Part shown: positions 1 to 6,098 of the stretch, one piece after another
How positions within the stretch are numbered: position 1 is the stretch's first letter
How the letters are laid out: each line of letters begins with the position of its first letter
Assembly (NCBI GenBank): GCA_030642885.1
Contig: DAOWMX010000050.1
Coordinates: 1 to 10,681 of the forward strand
Length of the DNA: 10,681 nucleotides
From: Anaerolineales bacterium
GTDB lineage: Bacteria > Chloroflexota > Anaerolineae > Anaerolineales > E44-bin32
Reading direction: 5' to 3'
Program-made: the position numbers and the translations under genes
The notes under the pieces: generated by a model
Seen by the model: the letters and a program-made list of their open reading frames with translations, nothing else
Told to the model about the DNA's origin: nothing
The model's database searches: none

Positions 1-1
1 G

Positions 2-1219
2 CTGCTGCTCTCTCCTTTCGCCCGGAAGCGCTGGTCTCAGGAAAACCGCGCCGCCCTCTTGCAGCTCGCGGATGTGATTGCTGAGCGTTTCTCGGCGCTT
101 TCAGCAAGTGATGAACTTCTTTCATCAAGCCATGTAGAGCCCTTTACGTTAAGCACAGACCTGGAGGAGTCCCGCCGGCTCATTCAAAACCTCCTGATCA
201 ACAATACCCAACTGACGGATCAACTCATCGCCGCAACCGATCTGGCAGGACAAGAGCTCGGCGGTTTTCTCACCAGCCATCAAGACGCAGAGGAAACCAT
301 TCAATTTCTCGAGGGCGAGATTGGAAGGATGAGGGAGGCGATTGTGGAACCGCCTGCCGTCTCCGATCTCAAACAAATAGATTTGCTCTCCCAGCAGCTC
401 CAATTAACGCTCCACGAATTGGCTGAAGCGCGCGCCAGCCTGGTCCTTCTCCAGAACGGAAACGAATCGCTTGCGCCCTCAGCAGGACGCTCTCCCACCG
501 CCTCCCATATCGCTGCGCTTTCGCTCGATCTACGTCAGCCGATGTCGGCATTATTGGGGTATGCCCAACTCCTTCATGATGATGCAAATGAGACGCTGAC
601 AACCAGTCAACGCGAATCCATCAACCACATTTACAATAACTCCGAGAGACTGTCGGGGCTGCTTAATGATCTAATCCATCTCAGCGCGATTGAGGCCAGA
701 ACCCTCGCTCTCGTACCTGAGCCTATCGATATTGTGCGTTGCATAAAGGATGCGATCCGCCAGGTTTTCCCATCCGCTCGAAAGAAAAATATCGAGATGC
801 GCGTTTCGCTCCCTCAGAATCTCCCGAAAATCCTGACGGACGCGGATGCCACCTTTCAGGTTCTGATCCACCTGCTCAATAACGCCATCGGTGCGACACC
901 TGATGGTGGATTGATCAAAATCAGCACTGGCCTCGCCGCTTCAGACCGATCAGGATTTCTTACGCTCCAGGTGATTGACGGAGGGGCAGGAATTCCTGCC
1001 GGGGACCTGGGACGGATATTCAGCTTCGGCAATTCACCAGAGGAAACTCCAATCCAGGGCCTCGGAGGTGATGGAATTGGTCTCTCCATCGCACGCTCTC
1101 TAGTCGAGGCCATGAGCGGACGCATTTGGGTAGACAGCCAGCCGGGGTCTGGAACTACATTTTCAATCTTGCTCCCGTTCACAACGCAAAACCCAACCAA
1201 TGCAGATCGTGTGGAATAG
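2..1219 (+). CDS. Sensor histidine kinase-like protein, 5' end outside window, H-box His replaced by Leu
   Basis: The reading frame is open from the first bases of the window, so the true start lies upstream; 405 residues are visible. The first visible residues (SPFARKRWSQEN, then a helix) resemble the end of a GAF domain. A long Gln/Glu/Leu-rich probable coiled coil follows (about nt 170-470), then a HisKA-like dimerisation helix pair (about nt 500-720) and a HATPase_c domain (about nt 830-1190). The ATP-binding boxes look intact: N box HLLNNAIGATP, G1 box DGGAGI, G2 box GLGGDGIGLS. The H box reads SLDLRQPMSALLGY, where active kinases have S-H-E/D-L-R-x-P-L; the His position is Leu (codon ctc, 524-526). 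By family it would be a membrane or cytoplasmic signal sensor that autophosphorylates and passes phosphate to a response regulator; as read, autophosphorylation at the usual site is impossible. No response regulator is visible. It is probably cotranscribed with the LysM gene 5 nt downstream. Confidence 0.85.
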   Translation: MLLSPFARKRWSQENRAALLQLADVIAERFSALSASDELLSSSHVEPFTLSTDLEESRRLIQNLLINNTQLTDQLIAATDLAGQELGGFLTSHQDAEETIQFLEGEIGRMREAIVEPPAVSDLKQIDLLSQQLQLTLHELAEARASLVLLQNGNESLAPSAGRSPTASHIAALSLDLRQPMSALLGYAQLLHDDANETLTTSQRESINHIYNNSERLSGLLNDLIHLSAIEARTLALVPEPIDIVRCIKDAIRQVFPSARKKNIEMRVSLPQNLPKILTDADATFQVLIHLLNNAIGATPDGGLIKISTGLAASDRSGFLTLQVIDGGAGIPAGDLGRIFSFGNSPEETPIQGLGGDGIGLSIARSLVEAMSGRIWVDSQPGSGTTFSILLPFTTQNPTNADRVE

Positions 1220-1224
1220 CTCGG

Positions 1225-1725
1225 ATGCAATTGCTAAAGAATCTGATTATTGGTCTAACCATTTCGGTTCTCGCGATCGCGGTGCTCCTGGGAACCTGGT
1301 TGACCGTATTTGCTGAAGCTGAAGTATCATCCTTCTTTGACCGCCAGAAAGCATCTGATCCAATTACGGGCTGTGCCCCACCCGAAGGTTGGTCTGTGTA
1401 CCGTGTCCATAATGGGGACACACTCACAAATCTCGCTGACCGGTTTCGGATCGAGCGCACCACGTTGATGTCGATCAATTGCATCGAGAGTGATATTACA
1501 CCTGGCGATACCATTTACCTCCCCGTGCTTGAAGTCACTTATCCATCACCTTCATGCGGACCGCCTCCAACCTGGGTCCTTTATCCAGTGCAAGATGGCG
1601 ACTCATTAAGCAGGCTCGCTGAGCGATTCGGGGTCGATGAATCAACGCTTTGGCACGCGAATTGCATGGATATCCACACCGTACTGCCGCCCGGAATGAG
1701 TATCTATGGTCCGCCGGTCAAGTAA
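1225..1725 (+). CDS. Membrane-anchored protein with two cysteine-bearing LysM domains
   Basis: A 166-residue protein. I chose ATG 1225 over a TTG inside the preceding gene because it puts a membrane segment (residues about 7-30) right at the N-terminus after MQLLKN, and because it begins 5 nt after the kinase stop. There is no strong ribosome binding site, so translation may be coupled to the upstream gene. The segment looks like an uncleaved signal anchor that leaves the rest outside the membrane. Two LysM repeats follow: YRVHNGDTLTNLADRF (from about residue 59) and YPVQDGDSLSRLAERF (from about 120). Each is preceded by C-x-PP-xx-W and has a second Cys near its end (INC and ANC). The pairs C50/C86 and C111/C147 are both exactly 36 apart. 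LysM domains bind N-acetylglucosamine-containing glycans such as peptidoglycan. No catalytic domain is present, so a wall- or glycan-binding or sensing role is inferred, possibly as partner of the upstream kinase-like protein. Confidence 0.85.
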   Translation: MQLLKNLIIGLTISVLAIAVLLGTWLTVFAEAEVSSFFDRQKASDPITGCAPPEGWSVYRVHNGDTLTNLADRFRIERTTLMSINCIESDITPGDTIYLPVLEVTYPSPSCGPPPTWVLYPVQDGDSLSRLAERFGVDESTLWHANCMDIHTVLPPGMSIYGPPVK

Positions 1726-1865
1726 ATTGGAAGGTAAATATTAATTAGGTCGTCTACACTACGTTACAGCTCCAGATCATACAACCTTGCAGCAAAGAAG
1801 TCGGGCGACCTACTGGGGAACTAGAGAGTTGACTCTGACGTTAATAGGACGAGAACATTCATCCG

Positions 1866-2966
1866 ATGAAATCCATTAATCGCTTTGATCATCTCTTGAT
1901 GATCGTCACGCTTCTATTTTTAATCCTGCTAGTTGGCGCCTGCAGCAATCTGGTGGGCATGCTTACCGGGGGCTCTGCTGCGCTTACTAATCCACTTGTA
2001 ACCATAGATCCGAATGCAGCTGCGACGGGTACGCCTTTCAACCCAGTCCCAGTCACGCAAACGCCGCCACCGCCGCCGCCGCCCACCGCCACACCTTTAG
2101 CCAGCCCGACCCCGATAGACCCATGGAGCGGTTTCACCGCTCCAGTCGAACCATCTGCGATTGAAATCCACCGGCCGATACCACAGCTGCAGATAGGGGA
2201 TAATGTCGTAAATATCATGATCCTCGGCTCAGATGAGCGCCCCTATAGCTACGGGCACCGAACCGATACCATGATGCTGGTCTCACTTGATCTCGACGCC
2301 GGTACCGCCACATTACTCTCCTTCCCTCGCGATCTGTACGTCTTCATCCCCGGCTGGCGGGTTGACCGGATCAATGTCGCCGATGCCTATGGAGGACCTG
2401 AGAGGGTCGCCCAAACGATCCTCTACAATTTCGGCATAGATGTTGATCACACGGTTATGATTAACTTCTATGGATTCAAGCAGGTTGTTGATTCGCTAGG
2501 CGGGATTGATGTGGAGGTCGAGGCGTACCTGCATGATGAATGTGGTCGTAGATATTGGACATACTCTCCGGGGAGAACCTATCACATGGATGGTTTCTCC
2601 GCACTCTGCTACGTCCGCATGCGCAAAACTACCGGAGATTTTGATCGCTTGCGCCGCCAGCAAGAGACTATACTGGCAATCTTCAATAAGATGTTAACCC
2701 TTGAAGGGCTCTCTAGAGCACCAGACCTCTACGCTCAATTTCGTTCTTATGTTAAAACAGATATTACCGTCGAGGACACCCTCCGCTTACTGCCGCTGGC
2801 GACAAAACTGGCCGCCGACCAGGATCGAATACACCGCTATTCCATCGATCCCACAATGGCTTCACAATGGAGAGTGCCCTATAGCGGCGCCTCCGTCCTC
2901 CTGCCCGACTGGGAGGCGATCGAGCCCATGCTTCACGAAATTTTCGGAAGCCCTCCTCAAGATTAG
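1866..2966 (+). CDS. LytR-CpsA-Psr (LCP) family lipoprotein
   Basis: A 366-residue protein. The N-terminus has a hydrophobic signal (residues 9-25) ending in the lipobox LVGAC, with Cys26 as the predicted lipidation site. A Pro/Thr-rich low-complexity linker (about 55-85) includes a run of prolines coded by CCG/CCA repeats. The LCP domain (about 113-275) carries the family's conserved pieces: LGSDER (120-125), HRTDTM with Arg132, FPRD with Arg155, RIN (168-170), LGGIDVEV (about 211-218) and YVRMRKTTGDFDRLRRQQ (249-266). LCP enzymes work on the outer face of the membrane and transfer lipid-linked glycopolymers to peptidoglycan or other envelope acceptors; the Arg and Asp residues bind the pyrophosphate. 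A C-terminal stretch of about 90 residues follows the core. It lies 140 nt after the LysM gene and probably has its own promoter, though I could not identify one. No good Shine-Dalgarno precedes ATG 1866; the start is kept because later ones would cut the signal peptide. The family is clear, the polymer is unknown. Confidence 0.93.
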   Translation: MKSINRFDHLLMIVTLLFLILLVGACSNLVGMLTGGSAALTNPLVTIDPNAAATGTPFNPVPVTQTPPPPPPPTATPLASPTPIDPWSGFTAPVEPSAIEIHRPIPQLQIGDNVVNIMILGSDERPYSYGHRTDTMMLVSLDLDAGTATLLSFPRDLYVFIPGWRVDRINVADAYGGPERVAQTILYNFGIDVDHTVMINFYGFKQVVDSLGGIDVEVEAYLHDECGRRYWTYSPGRTYHMDGFSALCYVRMRKTTGDFDRLRRQQETILAIFNKMLTLEGLSRAPDLYAQFRSYVKTDITVEDTLRLLPLATKLAADQDRIHRYSIDPTMASQWRVPYSGASVLLPDWEAIEPMLHEIFGSPPQD

Positions 2967-3007
2967 AACCGCGCCTCACGATCTGACCTTTATCGATGCT
3001 TTCATAT

Positions 3008-3036
3008 TTGACATTTCCCCTCTCACAAACTAGGAT
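3008..3036 (+). promoter_or_regulatory. Sigma70-type promoter of the recombinase-like gene
   Basis: A perfect -35 hexamer TTGACA (3008-3013) lies 17 nt before TAGGAT (3031-3036, 4 of 6 matches to TATAAT). Transcription would begin near 3043. That leaves only a few bases before ATG 3048 but a normal leader of about 40 nt before ATG 3084. Pattern-based only. Confidence 0.55.
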
Positions 3037-3072
3037 TGATGATATGAATGACTACACGAAGCCGACTTTTGC

Positions 3073-3078
3073 AGGAGG
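3073..3078 (+). promoter_or_regulatory. Shine-Dalgarno deciding the start of the recombinase-like gene
   Basis: A full AGGAGG lies 5 nt before ATG 3084. The earlier in-frame ATG at 3048 has no comparable site and would sit almost at the predicted transcription start, so 3084 is preferred. Confidence 0.7.
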
Positions 3079-3083
3079 CTCTC

Positions 3084-4037
3084 ATGGATGAGCCGCTTGA
3101 GGATCTCCCTCTCTTTTCGTACCAGACAACCAGCAGCATTTCCGAGAGCGAGGCTACTACACCCCTAAAATCCGATTCCAGCCTCAGCGCGGCGATAAAC
3201 GCCTGGGGCGAGGCGCTCGAAGCGCAGGGTCGTTCGATTCATACGGTTAAGGCATTCACAGGAGATCTGCGCCTGGTTGGGAAGTTCGTTGGCACTGGTC
3301 AACCCATCAACCAAATAAGCACCAGCGATCTTAAGAATTTCCTCGATTGGATGCTGAACCGGCGGGGCGTCTCATGCAGCCCAAAGACCTACGCCCGCCG
3401 CATCACCTCGATTAAGGCCTTTTATCGCTGGCTGGTCGAGACTGGCGTCCTCCAAGAGGATGCCGCAGCCCCGATCGCCCAGCAATCGGTCATCAGCCCG
3501 CTGCCAGAAGTGCTCACACAAGAAGAAGTCGAAGCCGTGGTAAAAAGCGCCGAATTAATGCGCAAGGGGTCTGCTCCCGATGCGCGTCCCTACACGCTTT
3601 TAAAGTTGCTTCTCGATACGGGGATAAAGAAGGGGGAATGTTTAAATATCCATCTGAATCATATCGACTTGAATGCTGTGGATGGACCGATTCTTTTCAT
3701 CCGCTATGGAAGTGTGAGTAAGCGCTATAAGGAGCGCAAAATTGATCTAACCGCCGATTGGATTGAAGCATACCAGGAATACCTTAAGCAGTACGAACCC
3801 GCCAACCAGCTCTTCCCCTGGTCGCCGCGCAGATTGGAGTACTTACTCGAGGATATTGGAAAAGCCGCTGGTGTGGAGAAGCACCTCTCCTTCGAGATGT
3901 GCCGCTGGACTGCGGTCCTCATCGATTATGTCAATGGCTTAGACCACGACAGAATTCGACAAAAGCTCGGCATCTCGAAAATCCAATGGCGCGAAGTGGG
4001 CAACAAGCTGCACCGCTTGGCTGAGAAAAACGCCTAA
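3084..4037 (+). CDS. Tyrosine recombinase (XerC/D-like) fold protein lacking catalytic residues
   Basis: A 317-residue protein from ATG 3084, about the length of XerC/XerD (near 300). The order is an acidic N-terminal tail, a SAM-like core-binding domain (about residues 34-120; SIHTVKAFTGDL, SPKTYARRITSIKAFYRWL) and a catalytic-fold domain (about 145-310; TLLKLLLDTGIKKGE, KRYKERKIDL, HLSFEMCRWT, KLGISKIQWREVGNKL). Aligned by eye to E. coli XerD, the catalytic positions are: Arg148 to Lys182, Lys172 kept as Lys213, His244 to Glu271, Arg247 kept as Arg274, His270 to Ile297, and nucleophile Tyr279 to Gly306. Four of six are therefore changed while the spacing is exact, so it should still fold and perhaps bind DNA but not cleave or rejoin it. 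There is no attachment site, transposase or phage gene nearby, and base composition matches the neighbours, so this looks like a resident or domesticated gene rather than a remnant of a mobile element. It has its own promoter and a strong terminator. Function unknown. Confidence 0.85.
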   Translation: MDEPLEDLPLFSYQTTSSISESEATTPLKSDSSLSAAINAWGEALEAQGRSIHTVKAFTGDLRLVGKFVGTGQPINQISTSDLKNFLDWMLNRRGVSCSPKTYARRITSIKAFYRWLVETGVLQEDAAAPIAQQSVISPLPEVLTQEEVEAVVKSAELMRKGSAPDARPYTLLKLLLDTGIKKGECLNIHLNHIDLNAVDGPILFIRYGSVSKRYKERKIDLTADWIEAYQEYLKQYEPANQLFPWSPRRLEYLLEDIGKAAGVEKHLSFEMCRWTAVLIDYVNGLDHDRIRQKLGISKIQWREVGNKLHRLAEKNA

Positions 4038-4063
4038 ATCCCACCAACTCCATTTCAAAAGTA

Positions 4064-4104
4064 AAAATGGGCTGTCCAAAAAGGAGCTTTGGACAGCCCA
4101 TTTT
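4064..4104. terminator. Bidirectional intrinsic terminator between convergent genes
   Basis: A perfect 17-bp inverted repeat (4064-4080 and 4088-4104; core TGGGCTGTCCA) encloses the 7-nt loop AAGGAGC. The stem ends in A4/T4, so each strand gives a GC-rich hairpin with a short U-run. It lies 26 nt after the recombinase-like stop and 24 nt after the DUF47 stop on the other strand, so it can serve both genes. Confidence 0.9.
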
Positions 4105-4128
4105 CTTAGCTCATGATACGCCACACCA

Positions 4129-4749
4129 TTACATCTTTTTAACGACGATGTCCCCGATCACATTGGCCGCTGCGTCTCCACGATCTGCAGCGTTGGAGAG
4201 GTGACGATAAATCTCGCGCAGCTTCAGCATCTCCACTACATGGTCGAGATCACGCGGCATTGCGAAGAGATCGGCGATGGCTTCCCTATAAACTGTCTCC
4301 AACCGATTCTCCAAAGCTTTCGCGCGCACAGCATGATCGTTGGCGACATTGGGGTGATCTTCCAAACGCTGCACACCCATGTAGATCTCACGGGCAGCAT
4401 CCGCCAGAAGGGAGACCATGCGCTCTATGAAGGTGTTCGGCTGCACACCAAGCATGTGCATCTCTTCGACCGTTGTATCGGCATAGTCGAGCACATCATC
4501 AATCGTTAACGAGAGTGCGAAGATGTCCTCGCGATCGATCGGTGTAACGAACGTTTTGTTGAGTTCGTCAATCAGGATCCGACGCACCTCATCAGCCTCT
4601 TTCTCAAGCTGGGTCACCTCTGTTGCAAACGCTTCGCTGGGTTCCTTAACATACTCGAGCAGCTTCTGCGTCCCCATAACGGAATATTCCGCCTGCTTAA
4701 TGAGCAGTTCGATAAAGCGGTTTGTTTTTTTTCGAGAGAAGATACTCAT
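4129..4749 (-). CDS. DUF47 / PhoU-like protein (phosphate transport accessory)
   Basis: A 206-residue all-helical protein of normal length for the DUF47 (TIGR00153, PhoU-like) family. Recognisable pieces are EKEADEVRR (about 49-57), TPIDREDI (69-76), DDVLDYAD (84-91), ENRLETVYREAI (about 147-158) and the C-terminal YRHLSNAADRGDAAANVI (181-198). The Glu/Asp-rich pairs match the metal-binding helices of PhoU proteins. Family members usually sit beside a Pit-type low-affinity phosphate transporter and are thought to modulate it; no such gene is downstream here, because the convergent terminator follows directly. ATG 4749 has an acceptable site, GAAGGGTG, upstream on the minus strand. Two candidate promoters lie 210-340 nt upstream, which would give a long leader. 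The family is clear; the partner transporter must be encoded elsewhere. Confidence 0.92.
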   Translation of the reverse strand: MSIFSRKKTNRFIELLIKQAEYSVMGTQKLLEYVKEPSEAFATEVTQLEKEADEVRRILIDELNKTFVTPIDREDIFALSLTIDDVLDYADTTVEEMHMLGVQPNTFIERMVSLLADAAREIYMGVQRLEDHPNVANDHAVRAKALENRLETVYREAIADLFAMPRDLDHVVEMLKLREIYRHLSNAADRGDAAANVIGDIVVKKM

Positions 4750-4955
4750 ACGGTTTCACCCTTCGATTAATCATATCATTACGAACCAAGGTTGTATTTT
4801 TTTAGCTATCCCGGATTTTCGAGGAATAATACCAAATTGATGACTTCACGATTAATTCTGAAAAGGATCATCAAAAACCGATCGTCCGGTCGTCTGCTGG
4901 TTGATCATAAATGCGAATCCCAATCTCGTCTCAGATCCAGTTTTTTGCAGTCCTA

Positions 4956-4986
4956 ATTATAGACTCATTCAGCGATCATCTGTCTA
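4956..4986 (-). promoter_or_regulatory. Second candidate promoter for the DUF47 gene
   Basis: On the minus strand, TAGACA (4986-4981, 5 of 6 matches to TTGACA) precedes a perfect TATAAT (4961-4956). The 19-nt spacer is longer than the optimal 17, so this is a weaker candidate than the promoter at 5060-5088. Confidence 0.3.
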
Positions 4987-5016
4987 CGAACCCATCGAAC
5001 TCGTCGAAGGTCGGCC

Positions 5017-5053
5017 GCGTACCTCTTGCCTGTCTTACGGGCAAGAGATACGT
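5017..5053 (-). promoter_or_regulatory. RNA hairpin at the predicted 5' end of the DUF47 leader
   Basis: Arms 5017-5030 and 5040-5053 form a stem of about 14 bp around a 9-nt loop. Its core is a perfect 8-bp match (CTCTTGCC with GGCAAGAG). The one mismatch on the plus strand is C-A, which becomes a G-U wobble in minus-strand RNA, so the fold favours the minus transcript. The upstream minus-strand promoter would start RNA close to 5053, putting the hairpin at the extreme 5' end. No U-run follows it, so it is not a terminator. It may stabilise the RNA or be part of a leader regulator or small RNA. Confidence 0.45.
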
Positions 5054-5059
5054 TGAAAC

Positions 5060-5088
5060 ATCATAACGACCTGAAATACGCATGTCAA
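5060..5088 (-). promoter_or_regulatory. Strong sigma70-type promoter reading toward the DUF47 gene
   Basis: On the minus strand a perfect TTGACA (5088-5083) is followed after exactly 17 nt by TATGAT (5065-5060, 5 of 6 matches). This is the best promoter match found in the window. The predicted start near 5053 gives a leader of about 300 nt before the DUF47 ATG. Confidence 0.6.
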
Positions 5089-5106
5089 GGAAAATGGAGG
5101 CGCAGC

Positions 5107-5135
5107 TTGACAGTACACATCCTTATCACCACAAT
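5107..5135 (+). promoter_or_regulatory. Candidate era promoter, possibly giving a leaderless mRNA
   Basis: A perfect TTGACA (5107-5112) lies 17 nt before CACAAT (5130-5135, 4 of 6 matches). The predicted start coincides with or lies beside ATG 5142, and no Shine-Dalgarno precedes that ATG, so a leaderless transcript is possible. Confidence 0.4.
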
Positions 5136-5141
5136 TAGGCC

Positions 5142-6065
5142 ATGGAATCACTTGAAGCTCCTGATGGTCACCGCTCTGGCTTCATCGCCCTTGCCGGTCG
5201 CCCCAACGTTGGAAAATCCACGCTTATCAACCGGCTGCTTGGGCAGCGGATCGCGGCGGTGTCACCGAAACCGCAGACGACCCGCCAGCGCCAACTTGGT
5301 ATCCTCACACTTCCGGACGCGCAGTTGATTTTCGTCGACACCCCGGGGATTCATGAACCACTACATAAATTGGGTGAGAAGATGAATGAGGAAGCCCTTT
5401 CTTCTCTGCAGGAGGCGGACGTTGTATTAGCGCTCTTCGACCTCACCCGACCGCCTAACGAAGAAGACGGACAGGTCGCGACGCAGATCAGAGAAATCCA
5501 AGGAAAGATACCAACCATCGTCGCCCTTACAAAAGTAGATCGCGTGCCCGATGACCGCCTGTCGGACCGGCGCGCAGCGTTTCGAACCCTGCTCCCCGAA
5601 GCTGACTTCCTCGAGATCTCCTCGACTCGAGGGGATAACATGGACGAGTTAGTCGAACGCATCAAAGGTGAATTACCCGAAGGCCCTCGTCTCTACCCTC
5701 CGGAAACAATAACGGATGCGTACGAGCGCGACATCGCCGCCGATATGATCCGTGCTGCTGCTTTGAAAAATCTGCGCGACGAAGTTCCGCACAGCCTCGC
5801 GATACGGATCGATGAATTCGAAGAGCGGAATGAACATGGCGCCTATATCGAAGCTACAATATTTGTTGAACGCGATTCCCAGAAAGGGATCGTTATCGGT
5901 AAGGGCGGCACAATGCTAAAGACGATCGGCACGTTTGCCCGAAAGGAAATCGAAGCCGCAACAGATCGCAAAATCTACTTGAAATTACGCGTCAAAGTCT
6001 TGCCCGGATGGCGCAATGACGAAAACAAACTTAAGAGTTTCGGCTTTGGGGGGTCTGGTCACTAA
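5142..6065 (+). CDS. era: GTPase Era
   Basis: A 307-residue GTPase that binds 16S rRNA near its 3' end during small-subunit assembly. The GTPase domain shows every motif: G1 GRPNVGKS (19-26), the switch I region PQTTRQR (44-50), G3 DTPG (66-69), G4 TKVD (130-133) and a G5-like SSTRGDN (about 150-156). The C-terminal KH RNA-binding domain (about 200-295) contains the family signature ERDSQKGIVIGKGG, with the GxxG loop at 253-256, and ends with VKVLPGWR typical of Era. The length is normal (about 300). ATG 5142 is the natural start: it gives the usual short lead into the G domain, but no ribosome binding site is visible. It appears to be the first gene of an operon with the methyltransferase 30 nt downstream and purB after that. 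Confidence 0.97.
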   Translation: MESLEAPDGHRSGFIALAGRPNVGKSTLINRLLGQRIAAVSPKPQTTRQRQLGILTLPDAQLIFVDTPGIHEPLHKLGEKMNEEALSSLQEADVVLALFDLTRPPNEEDGQVATQIREIQGKIPTIVALTKVDRVPDDRLSDRRAAFRTLLPEADFLEISSTRGDNMDELVERIKGELPEGPRLYPPETITDAYERDIAADMIRAAALKNLRDEVPHSLAIRIDEFEERNEHGAYIEATIFVERDSQKGIVIGKGGTMLKTIGTFARKEIEAATDRKIYLKLRVKVLPGWRNDENKLKSFGFGGSGH

Positions 6066-6084
6066 GAGTGCAGATGTATTCGCT

Positions 6085-6098
6085 GAGGAAGTACCTTG
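6085..6098 (+). promoter_or_regulatory. Ribosome binding site and TTG start of the methyltransferase gene
   Basis: GAGGA (6085-6089) lies 6 nt before TTG 6096. An in-frame stop at 6084-6086 excludes any earlier start, and the next in-frame Met is residue 64, inside the conserved region before the catalytic motif. TTG is therefore well supported as the start codon. Confidence 0.75.

Larger units (their letters stand above)
4750..5141. other. Divergent intergenic region between the DUF47 gene and era
   Basis: These 392 nt separate two divergently transcribed genes. I see minus-strand promoter candidates, a plus-strand era promoter and a 5' hairpin (each listed separately). The octamer CGATTAAT occurs twice near the DUF47 gene (4764-4771 and 4849-4856) and might be a regulator site, but two copies of an AT-rich octamer are weak evidence. 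No tRNA or convincing small ORF was found. Confidence 0.6.

Noticed and set aside
1746..1812. Seven-base inverted repeat TAGGTCG / CGACCTA between the LysM and LCP genes.
   Set aside because: The arms are short and 53 nt apart with no T-run. A nearby TTGACT (1829-1834) lacks a matching -10 box, so no promoter or terminator is called in this gap.
3084..4037. The recombinase-like gene as evidence of an integrated mobile element.
   Set aside because: There is no attachment-site duplication, tRNA, phage or transposon gene nearby, the catalytic residues are gone, and composition matches the neighbours.
4877..4890. ACCG-GACGAT-CGGT followed by a short T-run in the minus-strand DUF47 leader, as a possible attenuator.
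   Set aside because: The stem is only 4 bp, too weak for a terminator on its own.
5082..5138. An 18-codon ORF (ATG 5082 to TAG 5136-5138) ending 3 nt before era, as a possible leader peptide.
   Set aside because: It has no ribosome binding site, starts upstream of the predicted era transcription start, overlaps both promoter -35 boxes and has no notable composition. It is probably chance.
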